A stretch of 64,000 nucleotides of DNA. It comes from Limnohabitans sp. (lineage in GTDB: Bacteria; Pseudomonadota; Gammaproteobacteria; Burkholderiales; Burkholderiaceae_C). A program made the translations under genes and the position numbers. Position 1 is the stretch's first letter. The number at the start of each line of letters is the position of its first letter. Under the pieces are notes generated by a model. The model had not been told where the DNA came from. It was given only the letters and a program-made list of their open reading frames with translations, and did not search any database. Shown here one piece after another: positions 8,788-17,561 of this stretch. The DNA lies in the NCBI GenBank assembly GCA_024642215.1, contig JAHEBO010000003.1, positions 25,651-89,650 on the forward strand, written 5' to 3'.

Positions 8788-9666
8788 ATGAATACACGCA
8801 AAGGCATTATTTTGGCGGGTGGGTCGGGTACGCGCCTGTACCCCGTGACACAAGCGGTCTCCAAGCAATTGATGCCGGTGTACGACAAGCCCATGGTTTA
8901 CTACCCTTTAACCACGCTCATGTTAGCGGGCATCAAGGATGTGCTGTTGATCAGCACGCCCCAAGATACGCCGCGTTTTACGGAGCTGTTGGGCGATGGC
9001 AGTCAGTGGGGCATGAACATTCAGTACGCCGTCCAACCCAGCCCCGATGGCTTGGCTCAGGCCTTCATCATTGGCCGAGAATTTGTGGGCTCTAACCCCA
9101 GCGCTTTGGTGTTGGGTGACAATATTTTTTACGGTCATGACTTGGTGAAGTTGATGCAGCGCGCCGACGCCCAAAAGGGTGGGGCCAGCGTCTTTGCTTA
9201 CCATGTGCACGATCCTGAACGGTATGGCGTGGTGGAATTCGATGGTCAGCAGCAAGCCTTGAGCATCGAAGAAAAACCTGTTAAACCGAAAAGCAACTAT
9301 GCGGTAACCGGCCTGTATTTTTATGATTCTCAGGTGTGTGACATTGCTGCCAATATCAAGCCTTCAGCGCGCGGCGAGTTGGAGATTACCGATGTGAACC
9401 GTTGGTACCTCGAGCACCATCAACTCAATGTGGAAATCATGGGCAGGGGCTATGCATGGTTAGACACCGGCACGCACGACAGTCTGCTTGAGGCCGCAGG
9501 TTTCATTGCGACGCTACAAAAGCGACAAGGACTGATGGTTGCTTGCCCAGAAGAAATTGCATTTGCTCAAAAATGGATCGATGCTGCGCAGTTGCAGAAA
9601 TTAGCGGCACCGTTGGCTAAAAACAGCTACGGCCAGTACCTGTTGAATCTCCTAAAGGCGCATTGA
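8788..9666 (+). CDS. rfbA: Glucose-1-phosphate thymidylyltransferase
   Basis: Forms dTDP-glucose from dTTP and glucose 1-phosphate, the first step of dTDP-L-rhamnose synthesis (292 residues, usual length). The nucleotide-binding signature [11 protein letters not shown] is at about 9-19, with [11 protein letters not shown] following at 25-35 and the LGDNIFYG block near 107-114. The start at 8788 gives the family's standard [12 protein letters not shown]; an ATG 18 bases upstream is possible. It overlaps rfbC by one base (TGATG). rfbB and rfbD, which normally complete the pathway, are not in this window. Confidence 0.95.
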   Translation: MNTRKGIILAGGSGTRLYPVTQAVSKQLMPVYDKPMVYYPLTTLMLAGIKDVLLISTPQDTPRFTELLGDGSQWGMNIQYAVQPSPDGLAQAFIIGREFVGSNPSALVLGDNIFYGHDLVKLMQRADAQKGGASVFAYHVHDPERYGVVEFDGQQQALSIEEKPVKPKSNYAVTGLYFYDSQVCDIAANIKPSARGELEITDVNRWYLEHHQLNVEIMGRGYAWLDTGTHDSLLEAAGFIATLQKRQGLMVACPEEIAFAQKWIDAAQLQKLAAPLAKNSYGQYLLNLLKAH

Positions 9667-10223
9667 TGCCCTATACCGTCACGCCAAGCAATCTGCCAGA
9701 AGTTTTAATCTTGAAGCCTCAAGTTTTTGGGGATGCGCGTGGTTTTTTCTTTGAAAGTTTCAATGCGCGTGATTTCGCCAAAGTCACGGGGCTCGACGTT
9801 CAGTTTGTTCAAGACAACCACAGCAAGTCCTCGAAGGGCGTGCTGCGCGGACTTCATTACCAAATTGAGCATGCACAGGGAAAACTGGTCAGGGTCACCC
9901 GCGGTGAAGTCTATGACGTTGCTGTTGACATGCGTCAGCATTCGCCAACATTTGGTCAATGGGTGGGTTGTCACTTAAGTGCTGATAATGCGCTTCAATT
10001 TTGGGTGCCACCAGGTTTTGCTCATGGCTTCTTGGTGCTCAGTGAGTCGGCCGAATTTTTGTACAAAACCACGGATTATTGGTACCCAGAACACGAGCGC
10101 AGCTTGCTCTGGAATGACCCCGCACTGGGCATTGAATGGCCCTTGCCAGAGGGTGTCCAGACGCCCATCTTGGCAGCTAAAGATGCGGCAGCTTCAACGC
10201 TGTCGAAAGCGCAGGCGTACTAA
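9666..10223 (+). CDS. rfbC: dTDP-4-dehydrorhamnose 3,5-epimerase
   Basis: Epimerase of 185 residues acting on dTDP-4-keto-6-deoxyglucose in rhamnose synthesis. Cupin fold; the segment QDNHSKSSKGVLRGLHYQ (about 50-67) carries the catalytic His (in GLHYQ) and substrate-binding Arg, and VDMRQHSPTFGQW near 92-104 is another conserved block. The ATG at 9666 overlaps the rfbA stop codon, so translation is coupled. It ends 13 bases before the convergent kinase gene. Confidence 0.95.
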   Translation: MPYTVTPSNLPEVLILKPQVFGDARGFFFESFNARDFAKVTGLDVQFVQDNHSKSSKGVLRGLHYQIEHAQGKLVRVTRGEVYDVAVDMRQHSPTFGQWVGCHLSADNALQFWVPPGFAHGFLVLSESAEFLYKTTDYWYPEHERSLLWNDPALGIEWPLPEGVQTPILAAKDAAASTLSKAQAY

Positions 10224-10236
10224 GCGCTGCGAAGGT

Positions 10237-11241
10237 TTATTTGTGCGGCGGCAGGGCGTAGGCTTTGATGGCGCTCAGTTGACCTAGGCTCAATCGGTTG
10301 CCGTGTTGACTGACCACGGCTGCTGCAGCTTGATTGCCTAAAGTTGCCGCTTGGTTGGGGGCGTAACCTCGGGTCATGGCATACAGAAATGCGCCTGCAA
10401 ACATGTCGCCTGCGCCATTGGTGTCAATGGCTTTGACTTTTTCGGCCGGAACATGCCAAGACTGCTCTGCTGTCAGAACTTCAGAGCCTTGGGCGCCGCG
10501 TGTGAAGCAGACCATTTTGGCCAACTTCTTCAAAGTTTGTCGAACCTGCTCAAGGTCTTCTGTGCCGCACCACACTTGCGCTTCTTCTTGGTTGCAAAAC
10601 AAGTAATCGACACCCTCACCCAACATGGCGTCTAAGCCTGCCTTGCAGAATTGAATCATGCTGACATCGCTCAGTGTCAGGGCCAAAGCGACACCAGCCT
10701 CCTGCGCGATTTTTCGGCCTTTCAGCGCTGCCGCTAAACCAGTTGGAGAAGCAGCCAGGTAGCCCTCCATGTAATAAATCTTAGATTTAACAATGTCCTG
10801 GGGGTGTAAGGCAACGTCGTCTAATTCTGCGGAAACGCCTAAGAAGGTGCACATGCTTCTTTCGGCATCGGGTGTGACCAAAACCATGCAACTGCCAGTT
10901 TGTCCCGCCATTGCGCGCGTGTGCGTAAGGTTGGTGTGAACGCCTTGGGCCTGCAAATCTTTGACGTAAAAATCTCCCAGGCTGTCGTGTGCAACTTTGC
11001 AGGAATAGAAAGCTTTGCCGCCCAGTTGTGCCAAGGCCACGACGGTGTTGCCTGCAGAACCGCCACCTGTTTGGCGTGGTTGAAGTTGGGAGACATGTTC
11101 TAGCAACTCAGCACGACGCGGCGTATCGATCAATGTCATGTGGCGCTTGCTGACACCCATCTTCAGCAGCAGGGCGTCTGAAACTTCGTATTCGGAGTCG
11201 ACCAAGGCGTTGCCAATGGCATAGAGATCGTGGTGGGACAT
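10237..11241 (-). CDS. PfkB-family sugar/nucleoside kinase, adenosine kinase-like
   Basis: Ribokinase-fold kinase of 334 residues. GGSAGNTVVALAQLGG (about 60-75) is PfkB signature 1; DTNGAGDMFAGAF (about 276-288) is signature 2, with the catalytic Asp and the anion hole. The opening YAIGNALVDSEYEV resembles bacterial adenosine kinases. Adenosine phosphorylation for purine salvage is the best guess, but ribokinase-fold enzymes change substrate easily. Transcribed alone, away from the divergent NYN-domain gene. Confidence 0.82.
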   Translation of the reverse strand: MSHHDLYAIGNALVDSEYEVSDALLLKMGVSKRHMTLIDTPRRAELLEHVSQLQPRQTGGGSAGNTVVALAQLGGKAFYSCKVAHDSLGDFYVKDLQAQGVHTNLTHTRAMAGQTGSCMVLVTPDAERSMCTFLGVSAELDDVALHPQDIVKSKIYYMEGYLAASPTGLAAALKGRKIAQEAGVALALTLSDVSMIQFCKAGLDAMLGEGVDYLFCNQEEAQVWCGTEDLEQVRQTLKKLAKMVCFTRGAQGSEVLTAEQSWHVPAEKVKAIDTNGAGDMFAGAFLYAMTRGYAPNQAATLGNQAAAAVVSQHGNRLSLGQLSAIKAYALPPHK

Positions 11242-11396
11242 GGTAATGGCTTGGATCTAAATCAAGGAACTGAGAAGTTTAATGCCATTGTTAGAAGCCG
11301 CATCGGTAAAATGTTGACAGGGTTCGCAGACCCGCTAAGTGAAGACTGATCCAGGGGGTGGTCTTGTATGAATTATTTTATGAATCAAAGGCTGCG

Positions 11397-12311
11397 ATGA
11401 AACGCGATTATTTTTCTCATGCTTCTAAAGAAGCCAGAAGCAAACAACATGAATCCTCCGACGAGCGATGCATTGCGCTCGTCGATGCCCGCTATCTGTC
11501 TTGGCTAGCGCAACATGCCCAATCCAAAGCCAAGAAGGAAAGTGTCAATCGACTGGGCTTGTCCTATTTCCTCGGCGATGCATTGGCACAAGCCGGCATA
11601 GACGTTGAAGTCAAAAGAATTTACTGGTATTCAGAAGAACAAGAAACTTTGGATGTGGAAGGTCAAATTGTTCGGAAAGTTCTCTCGCATGACCTTGATG
11701 GCGGTGTATCACTTCTCCAAAGCATGGCCCAAGATTTGACGCGTTTGGCCCAGCACAATGCTTGTGATCATGTGCTGTTGGCTTCAGACGATGAGCGCTT
11801 ATTGACGTCAATTGACAATGCACAACTCACGGGCATGGCGGTGCATATTTTGGCCGATGATGCCGCACGCAACATGCCCAAATTGCATCAAACAGATCCG
11901 GGTTGGGGGCGGCTGTTGTCACAGGCGGATCGACGCATTGTCGTGCAACCAAAGGCGCTTGCTGAAATTCTTCAAGGTGTGGGCGCCAAAGAAGTCAATC
12001 CTGTCGTGGAAGACCCCGAAGTTGTGAGGGAGTCTATGACTGAAGTGATCGTGTCCTGGTGGGACGATGAGCCCGAAGACAAGCGTGAAGAGTTACGTGA
12101 TGAGTTGCACATCAATCGCGGAATTCCCCAAGAAGTGGATCGCCAGCTGTTGCTTCGCATGCGACATCGCTTAACCCGCGCACTGACCTTGCAAGAGAAA
12201 AAAATGTTGCGTGAAATTTTCCGAGCGGTCGCATTTGGAACTTTGTCGACGGAGGTGACGCCGAGCCAAGATGCCGACTCATCCACACCGTTGATTGAAG
12301 AGCCGATTTAA
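11397..12311 (+). CDS. NYN-domain (PIN-like) protein, probable ribonuclease
   Basis: Protein of 304 residues with an N-terminal NYN domain (about 25-165): a first acidic position in ALVDARYLSW and a second acidic cluster in LLASDDERLL, both expected to hold Mg2+ in PIN-like nucleases of the LabA/DUF88 type. The C-terminal half (about 190-280) is highly charged and may contain a DNA- or RNA-binding helical domain. I take the ATG at 11397, which has AAAGG seven bases upstream, rather than a GTG 39 bases earlier. A secreted small protein gene follows after 23 bases. Target RNA unknown. Confidence 0.72.
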   Translation: MKRDYFSHASKEARSKQHESSDERCIALVDARYLSWLAQHAQSKAKKESVNRLGLSYFLGDALAQAGIDVEVKRIYWYSEEQETLDVEGQIVRKVLSHDLDGGVSLLQSMAQDLTRLAQHNACDHVLLASDDERLLTSIDNAQLTGMAVHILADDAARNMPKLHQTDPGWGRLLSQADRRIVVQPKALAEILQGVGAKEVNPVVEDPEVVRESMTEVIVSWWDDEPEDKREELRDELHINRGIPQEVDRQLLLRMRHRLTRALTLQEKKMLREIFRAVAFGTLSTEVTPSQDADSSTPLIEEPI

Positions 12312-12334
12312 TCAAGGCCATGTGGGAGCGCGTG

Positions 12335-12661
12335 ATGATGTCGAAAATAACTTGGATTGCAATGTGGGCAGGTTTGAGTTTGCCAGCTCATATCAGTTTC
12401 GCAGAAGAGCATAAGCACATCGCTGCCGACCTGTTACCCATGTCGCTGCAAGTGAGCTGGAATGCCAACAGGCCTCACTTGGGGCAGTTTGGGCATTGCG
12501 CAGCCGCTTTTGACAGCCGAACTGACGATGGAAAAATGGCCTTTGCCTGTTCCATCTATGTCAAATTGTCAGCGGTTGCACAGCGCAACGCCATTCAACA
12601 CTGTGATGAACAGCGCCATACGCGTGGCATCAAAACGCCTTGTCAGTTGATTGACAAATAA
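12335..12661 (+). CDS. Small exported protein of unknown function
   Basis: Protein of 108 residues starting MMSKITWIAMWAG, with a signal peptide and a probable cleavage site after SFA (about residue 23). The mature part has four Cys, in HCAAAFDS, FACSIY, QHCDEQ and TPCQLI, so probably two periplasmic disulfides. The spacing of GKMAFA, a helix rich in Ala and Gln, then C and C-Q-L-I loosely recalls DUF4189-type domains, but this is weak. GGGAG about nine bases before the ATG favours this start over one 15 bases upstream. Function not recognised. Confidence 0.6.
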   Translation: MMSKITWIAMWAGLSLPAHISFAEEHKHIAADLLPMSLQVSWNANRPHLGQFGHCAAAFDSRTDDGKMAFACSIYVKLSAVAQRNAIQHCDEQRHTRGIKTPCQLIDK

Positions 12662-12670
12662 CCCTCGGCC

Positions 12671-12704
12671 TTCAACTGCCGCAACACGATTGCGGCAGAT
12701 TGAA
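12671..12704. terminator. Long hairpin between convergent small genes, possible bidirectional terminator
   Basis: Perfect nine-base stem CTGCCGCAA / TTGCGGCAG with a CACGA loop, extended by TTCAA / TTGAA after one bulged A. It fills most of the 57-base spacer between two convergent stop codons. Neither strand has a proper T-run directly after it, so termination is plausible but unproven. Confidence 0.45.
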
Positions 12705-12718
12705 TCAAACAGATAGAC

Positions 12719-13084
12719 TTATTTTTTCGGCAATGTGCCGCCGCTCTTGACACACTCGTCCAGTGTTTTGAACGCTGTGAACTTTTGCGTCTTTTCGAAG
12801 CTGGCGCTGTTTTTATCGTGGCAGATGCCGCTGTCTGATTTTTTGACAACAACTTCAGCCACGGCTGCGTTGGCTGGCGCGCGGCCACCGCTTTTCAAAC
12901 ATGCTTCCATGTTGGGGAAAGCTTCGAACTTTTTGGTGGCGCCGTAGCTGGTGCTTGATTTGTCGTGACAAATGCCAGAGTCTGATTTTTTGACTGCAGC
13001 ATCGGCAGCCTGTGCCAACACAGTGCTGGCGCTGAACAAGCTGAAGAAAGACGCGATCAAAGTGAGCGTGAAACGTTTATGCAT
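12719..13084 (-). CDS. Exported protein with two copies of a Cys-containing SDSGICHDK motif
   Basis: Protein of 121 residues with a signal peptide (cleavage near VLAQA, residue 26). The mature part is two near-equal units, residues 31-70 and 80-119, each reading VKKSDSGICHDK, then an aromatic and KF-x-AF, then a C-hydrophobic-KSGG-x-x-P end, so each unit has two Cys that could pair. AGGAG lies seven bases before the ATG. The unit resembles short modules I associate with Comamonadaceae secreted proteins and some nuclease tails, but I cannot name the family. It follows the lipocalin gene by about 100 bases with its own promoter likely. Confidence 0.75.
   Translation of the reverse strand: MHKRFTLTLIASFFSLFSASTVLAQAADAAVKKSDSGICHDKSSTSYGATKKFEAFPNMEACLKSGGRAPANAAVAEVVVKKSDSGICHDKNSASFEKTQKFTAFKTLDECVKSGGTLPKK
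12728..12994 (-). repeat. Internal tandem duplication coding for two SDSGICHDK modules
   Basis: Two 120-base units, 12875-12994 and 12728-12847, separated by 27 bases and coding for 40-residue modules. The protein copies are clearly alike while the DNA has diverged at many third positions, so the duplication is old and probably under selection. Confidence 0.8.
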
Positions 13085-13183
13085 GAAAGTCTCCTAGGTT
13101 GACGGCATTTGCAGGTCCTGGCCATGCAAGCAATTGCAGGCACATTTGACCCTTGGCATGCTATCGCATCTGGCCAAATTTGC

Positions 13184-13750
13184 TCAATTTTGAGCGGTTT
13201 TTTCGAGCTGAGTGATGTCAAAACCCATCAAAGACAGTCGTTGCGTTAAAGCCTTGTAGGAAACCTCTGAAATTTGAGGGGTACGCGACAAGATCCAGAG
13301 GTATTTTTTACTGGGATCGCCCACTGCGGCAAGTTGGTACTGTGGGTCTAAGTCCAGCACCCAGTAATCTCCCCAGACTAGGGGCATCCATCCCATCCAG
13401 CTGGGCGCAAAGCGCACCTCAAGCTGCGCCGGCACGCCATTGGCGCGGGGTCTGGCCTTGCCCAAAGCTTGGATCATGTCGCCATTGGCTGCCTGGCATT
13501 GATTGAGAACTTGAATTTCTGCTGGGTTGATTAGCTTGTATGTCGCTTTGGTGTTTTGAGTGCAGTTGCGCTGAAACCAGTTGGGAAGTTTTGCAATTTC
13601 ATACCAACTGCCCATGTATTGGGAAATATCAATCTGCGAAATTGCTTTTACTGAAGGTGTTTGTTGCGCGCTCACGGAGTCCGCGAGCAAAGCCGAAAAC
13701 GCCAAGGTGAAAAATGCGGATGTCAACCGCCGCATCGAGATCTTGAGCAT
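13184..13750 (-). CDS. Lipocalin family protein (Blc-like)
   Basis: Bacterial lipocalin of 188 residues that should bind lipids or other hydrophobic compounds in the envelope. The lipocalin motif MGSWYEIAKLPNWFQRNC sits near 45-62, the motif YWVLDLD near 128-134 and YLWILSRTP near 149-157. Unlike E. coli Blc it has no lipobox Cys; the signal peptide ends in SVSA before QQTP, so the protein is predicted soluble in the periplasm. It lies 17 bases behind fbp on the same strand. Confidence 0.9.
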   Translation of the reverse strand: MLKISMRRLTSAFFTLAFSALLADSVSAQQTPSVKAISQIDISQYMGSWYEIAKLPNWFQRNCTQNTKATYKLINPAEIQVLNQCQAANGDMIQALGKARPRANGVPAQLEVRFAPSWMGWMPLVWGDYWVLDLDPQYQLAAVGDPSKKYLWILSRTPQISEVSYKALTQRLSLMGFDITQLEKTAQN

Positions 13751-13767
13751 TTTAAAAATGTAAGCGA

Positions 13768-14775
13768 TTATTTTTCAAGGTGATAGCGCGTCACGCGTTC
13801 CACCTCGTTTTTCGAGCCGAGGACCACACTCACGCGCTCATGCAGTTGTTGAGGCTTGAGGTCCAAAATTCTTTCACGCCCATTGGTAGACGCACCGCCA
13901 GCTTGCTCAATGAGCCAGCTCATTGGGTTGGCCTCATACATCAAGCGCAACTTGCCTGCTTTGTGCGGTTCACGTTTGTCCCAGGGGTACATGAAAATGC
14001 CGCCACGCGTGAGAATGCGGTGCACATCTGCCACCATGCTGGCAATCCAACGCATGTTGAAGTCTTTGCCGCGGACACCGTCTTTGCCCTGCAAGCATTC
14101 GTCTACATAGCGCTTCACGGGGGCATCCCAGTGACGCATGTTGCTCATGTTGATGGCGAACTCTTTGGTATCTTCCGGCACGCGGACATTTTCTTGGGTC
14201 AACACAAATGAGCCTTGCTCGCGGTCTAAGGTGAACATGGCCACGCCATCACCCACTGTTAGAACCAAAGTGGTTTGGGGACCATAAACGCAATAGCCAG
14301 CAGCCACTTGCTGGTGACCCGGTTGCAAGAAATCCTCTTCACTGATGGCGTGTTGGTCTTCAGCCTTTTTGAGCACGCTGAAGATCGTGCCGATGCTGAC
14401 ATTGACATCGATGTTGCTGGAGCCATCTAAGGGGTCAAACATCAGCAAATACTCGCCTTGTGGATAGCGATTAGGGACCAGGTGAATGGTCTCCATTTCT
14501 TCAGAGGCCATAGCGGCCAAGTGGCCGCCCCATTCATTGGCTTCAATGAGCACTTCGTTGGCAATGATGTCCAATTTTTTCTGAATTTCACCCTGTACGT
14601 TTTCGATGTCGGCGCTGCCCAAGACACCACCCAAGGCGCCTTTGTTCACGGCATGGCTGATGCTTTTGCAGGCGCGCGCCACCACTTCAAGCAAGAGGCG
14701 CAATTGAGAGGGGATATGTCCCTTGCTGCGTTGTTGTTCGACCAAATAGCGGGAGAGTGAAATTTTTTGCGACAT
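13768..14775 (-). CDS. fbp: Fructose-1,6-bisphosphatase, class I
   Basis: Gluconeogenic phosphatase of 335 residues removing the 1-phosphate from fructose 1,6-bisphosphate. The metal-binding sequence [10 protein letters not shown] is near 116-125, with the earlier ASEEME (about 90-95) giving further carboxylates; GGIFMYPWD near 258-266 is the conserved sugar-binding block. AAGGA precedes the ATG. It lies 24 bases behind pepN, and the lipocalin gene follows, all on the minus strand. Confidence 0.96.
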   Translation of the reverse strand: MSQKISLSRYLVEQQRSKGHIPSQLRLLLEVVARACKSISHAVNKGALGGVLGSADIENVQGEIQKKLDIIANEVLIEANEWGGHLAAMASEEMETIHLVPNRYPQGEYLLMFDPLDGSSNIDVNVSIGTIFSVLKKAEDQHAISEEDFLQPGHQQVAAGYCVYGPQTTLVLTVGDGVAMFTLDREQGSFVLTQENVRVPEDTKEFAINMSNMRHWDAPVKRYVDECLQGKDGVRGKDFNMRWIASMVADVHRILTRGGIFMYPWDKREPHKAGKLRLMYEANPMSWLIEQAGGASTNGRERILDLKPQQLHERVSVVLGSKNEVERVTRYHLEK

Positions 14776-14799
14776 GAGAATGTTTCCTTGGAGATCGCG

Positions 14800-17511
14800 T
14801 TATTCGGCCAAAGCGCGCGTGACAACTTCGCGCACATCGTTGCTCAAGTCGGACTTGGCGGCAACGCGCTCAATGGCTGCCTTGGCTGCTTGACGGTAGG
14901 GCTCTGCTAATTTTTTCCAGCGGTCTAGGGCTCTGGCCAATCTTGCGGCGACTTGTGGATTGATGGCATCCAATTCGATCACACGTTCGCTCCAGAACAC
15001 ATAGCCTGCCGCATCGCCGCGGTGGAAGCCGCCTGGATTGGCGCTGCAATAGCTGAAGATCAGGCTGCGTGCACGGTTGGGATTGCGCAAGTTGAAGTCG
15101 GGGTGCTGCATGAGCTGGCGCACGATGGGCAAAATGTTGCCACCGCGGTCGGGGGTGCTGGCTTGCAAAGCAAACCATTTGTCAATGACCAAATCTTCGT
15201 TCTTGAACAAAGCATGGAATTGCGCCAAAGCTGTTGCTGCCAATTCGTGACCGCAGCCCACGAGTGCTGTTAAGGCATTGAAACGATCGGTCATGTTGTG
15301 GGCTTCTTTGAAGGCTTGCAAAGCCTTGCCTGGCCAGACCGTTGTGCCTTGGTGCTTTGCAGCCAGACACAACATATTCAGGGCCAAGCCGCTGAGTGAA
15401 CGTTTGCCGCTTGAAATGGCATCGGGTGAGTAAGCGCCCAACACACGGTTGTGTTCGTAGCAAGTTTGCCAATCAGACAACAAGCTGGTGGCCAATTGCA
15501 ATCTCATGGCATCTCGAACGGCATGAACTTGTTGGGGGTCTACCGATTCCAATTGCTCAGAAATATAAGTCTCTGAAGGCAAGGTGAGGACCAAGTCTTT
15601 GAAGGCAGCATCGAGGTCGGGGTGGTTCAAAACTGCGCGCATGGCGTCGATGTAATTGGCACCCAAAATGCTGTCTGTTTGAGGGTTGCCACCGCTGCGA
15701 ATAAATCGAAGTGCGGCTTGAACTGCCAAGCGTTGGCCCGCTTCCCAGCGGTTGAAGGCATCGGTATCGTGGGCCAGTAAGGTGAGCCACTGCGTATCAG
15801 ACAGATCGCAGTCTAAATTGACGGGCGCGCTGAAATTGCGAAGCAGTGAGGGCGTGGGGATCGTGTCAATATTTTCAAAGACAAAGCTTTGTGAAGCTTG
15901 ATTCAGCACCAAGGTTTTGCTTGGGTTGGCAGCCCCCGAATCGCCTTGCAATTGCACATTGAATGACTGACCCGATTCACTCAACAAACCAACCGTGACG
16001 GGAATGACGAAGGGCTCTTTGACGACTTGGTCTGGCGTGGCTGCGCAGTTTTGCGACAGCGTTAAGGTGAAGGTTTTGGCTTCACTGTCGTAGCTGCTGG
16101 AGGCATTGACACGTGGCGTACCGGCCTGGCTGTACCAGCGCTTGAATTGCGTCAGCTGCTGGGCCAAGGGCGAGCTTGGGTTGGCGTCTGCTATGGCTTG
16201 TGCAAAGTCGTCACATGTCACGGCTTGGCCATCATGACGCTCAAAGTAAAGCTTCATGCCCTTGGCAAAGCCTTGCTTGCCTTCTTCATCACCTGGCGCG
16301 CTGAGCAAGGTTTGCATCATGCGAACCACTTCAGCACCTTTTTCATAAATGGTGACGGTGTAGAAGTTGTTGATTTCAACGTAAGCATCAGGCCGCACAG
16401 GATGCGCCATGGGGCCTGCATCTTCAGGGAACTGAACCGTGCGCAAAACACGCACATCTTCAATGCGCTTGACTGCGCGCGCGCTGGCTACACCGGCCAT
16501 GTCTTGGCTAAATTCTTGATCGCGGAAAACGGTCAGGCCTTCTTTGAGTGACAGCTGGAACCAGTCTTGGCAAGTGATGCGGTTGCCTGTCCAGTTGTGG
16601 AAGTACTCGTGGCCCACCACGCTCTCAATGCCGGCAAAGTCGGTGTCGGTAGCGGTCGCAGGATTGGCCAGCACATATTTCGTGTTGAAAATGTTCAGGC
16701 CTTTGTTTTCCATCGCGCCCATGTTGAAGTCGCTGGTGGCCACAATCATGAAGCGCTCCAGATCGAGGGGCAAACCAAAACGGGCTTCGTCCCAGGCCAC
16801 GCTGGCCATCAGGGAGTTCATGGCGTGTTCTGTTTTGTCCAGGTCGCCCGGGCGAACGAACACTTGCAACAAATGCTCTTTGCCAGAGCGAGACACGATG
16901 CGTTGCTCGCGTGCTACCAACTTGCCTGCCACCAAAGCGAACAAGTAGCATGGCTTTTTGTGAGGATCGGCCCACTTGGCAAAGTGACGACCGTCTTCCA
17001 ATTTGCCTTGTTCTAGCAAATTGCCGTTGGACAAGAGCACGGGGTATTGCTGTGCATCCGCACGCAAGGTGACGGTATAGCTGGCCATCACGTCGGGACG
17101 GTCTAAGAAGTAAGTGATGCGGCGGAATCCTTCGGCTTCACATTGTGTGAAGAAGGACTCGTTGCTGACGTAAAGGCCAGAGAGCTGCGTGTTTTTGGCA
17201 GGGTTGCAAGTGGTGAAAATTTCCAAGTCAAAAGCATCGTTGCCTTCGGGTAAATTTTCTAGCACCAATTGATTGCCGTCCATTTTGAACGAGGTACCAC
17301 CGCCATTGACCATCACGCGTGCCAAGTTCAATTCCTCGCCATCTAAGCGCAACGCTTGTGCAGGAACGTCGGGGTTGCGACGCACACGCATTTTGTTCAA
17401 GACGCGTGTTTTGGTAGGGTCTAAGTCAAATGTCAGATCGACGGTGTCGATCCAAAACGCCGGCGCGGTGTAATCGACACGGCGAATGGCCTTTGATTGT
17501 TCTTCAAGCAT
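14800..17511 (-). CDS. pepN: Aminopeptidase N (M1 family)
   Basis: Broad-specificity cytoplasmic zinc aminopeptidase, 903 residues, close to E. coli PepN. The substrate-anchoring GAMEN motif and the zinc site HEYFHNW-x18-E follow each other in the first third (about 265-320). The C-terminal half is the helical domain closing the active site. I choose the ATG at 17511 (MLEEQSKAIRR), which has GGAG upstream and matches the family start; a TTG overlapping the prfB stop would add 18 residues without homology. Downstream of prfB, upstream of fbp. Confidence 0.95.
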   Translation of the reverse strand: MLEEQSKAIRRVDYTAPAFWIDTVDLTFDLDPTKTRVLNKMRVRRNPDVPAQALRLDGEELNLARVMVNGGGTSFKMDGNQLVLENLPEGNDAFDLEIFTTCNPAKNTQLSGLYVSNESFFTQCEAEGFRRITYFLDRPDVMASYTVTLRADAQQYPVLLSNGNLLEQGKLEDGRHFAKWADPHKKPCYLFALVAGKLVAREQRIVSRSGKEHLLQVFVRPGDLDKTEHAMNSLMASVAWDEARFGLPLDLERFMIVATSDFNMGAMENKGLNIFNTKYVLANPATATDTDFAGIESVVGHEYFHNWTGNRITCQDWFQLSLKEGLTVFRDQEFSQDMAGVASARAVKRIEDVRVLRTVQFPEDAGPMAHPVRPDAYVEINNFYTVTIYEKGAEVVRMMQTLLSAPGDEEGKQGFAKGMKLYFERHDGQAVTCDDFAQAIADANPSSPLAQQLTQFKRWYSQAGTPRVNASSSYDSEAKTFTLTLSQNCAATPDQVVKEPFVIPVTVGLLSESGQSFNVQLQGDSGAANPSKTLVLNQASQSFVFENIDTIPTPSLLRNFSAPVNLDCDLSDTQWLTLLAHDTDAFNRWEAGQRLAVQAALRFIRSGGNPQTDSILGANYIDAMRAVLNHPDLDAAFKDLVLTLPSETYISEQLESVDPQQVHAVRDAMRLQLATSLLSDWQTCYEHNRVLGAYSPDAISSGKRSLSGLALNMLCLAAKHQGTTVWPGKALQAFKEAHNMTDRFNALTALVGCGHELAATALAQFHALFKNEDLVIDKWFALQASTPDRGGNILPIVRQLMQHPDFNLRNPNRARSLIFSYCSANPGGFHRGDAAGYVFWSERVIELDAINPQVAARLARALDRWKKLAEPYRQAAKAAIERVAAKSDLSNDVREVVTRALAE

Positions 17512-17561
17512 CACAAAAAATCTCCATGGGTCGGGTTGACAAGCTGGCCCCGCCAGCTCTG

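Noticed and set aside
11314..11341. TTGACA with TAAGTG as promoter for the NYN-domain gene
   Set aside because: The -10 element is poor and the spacing is only 16 bases; not enough to call a promoter.
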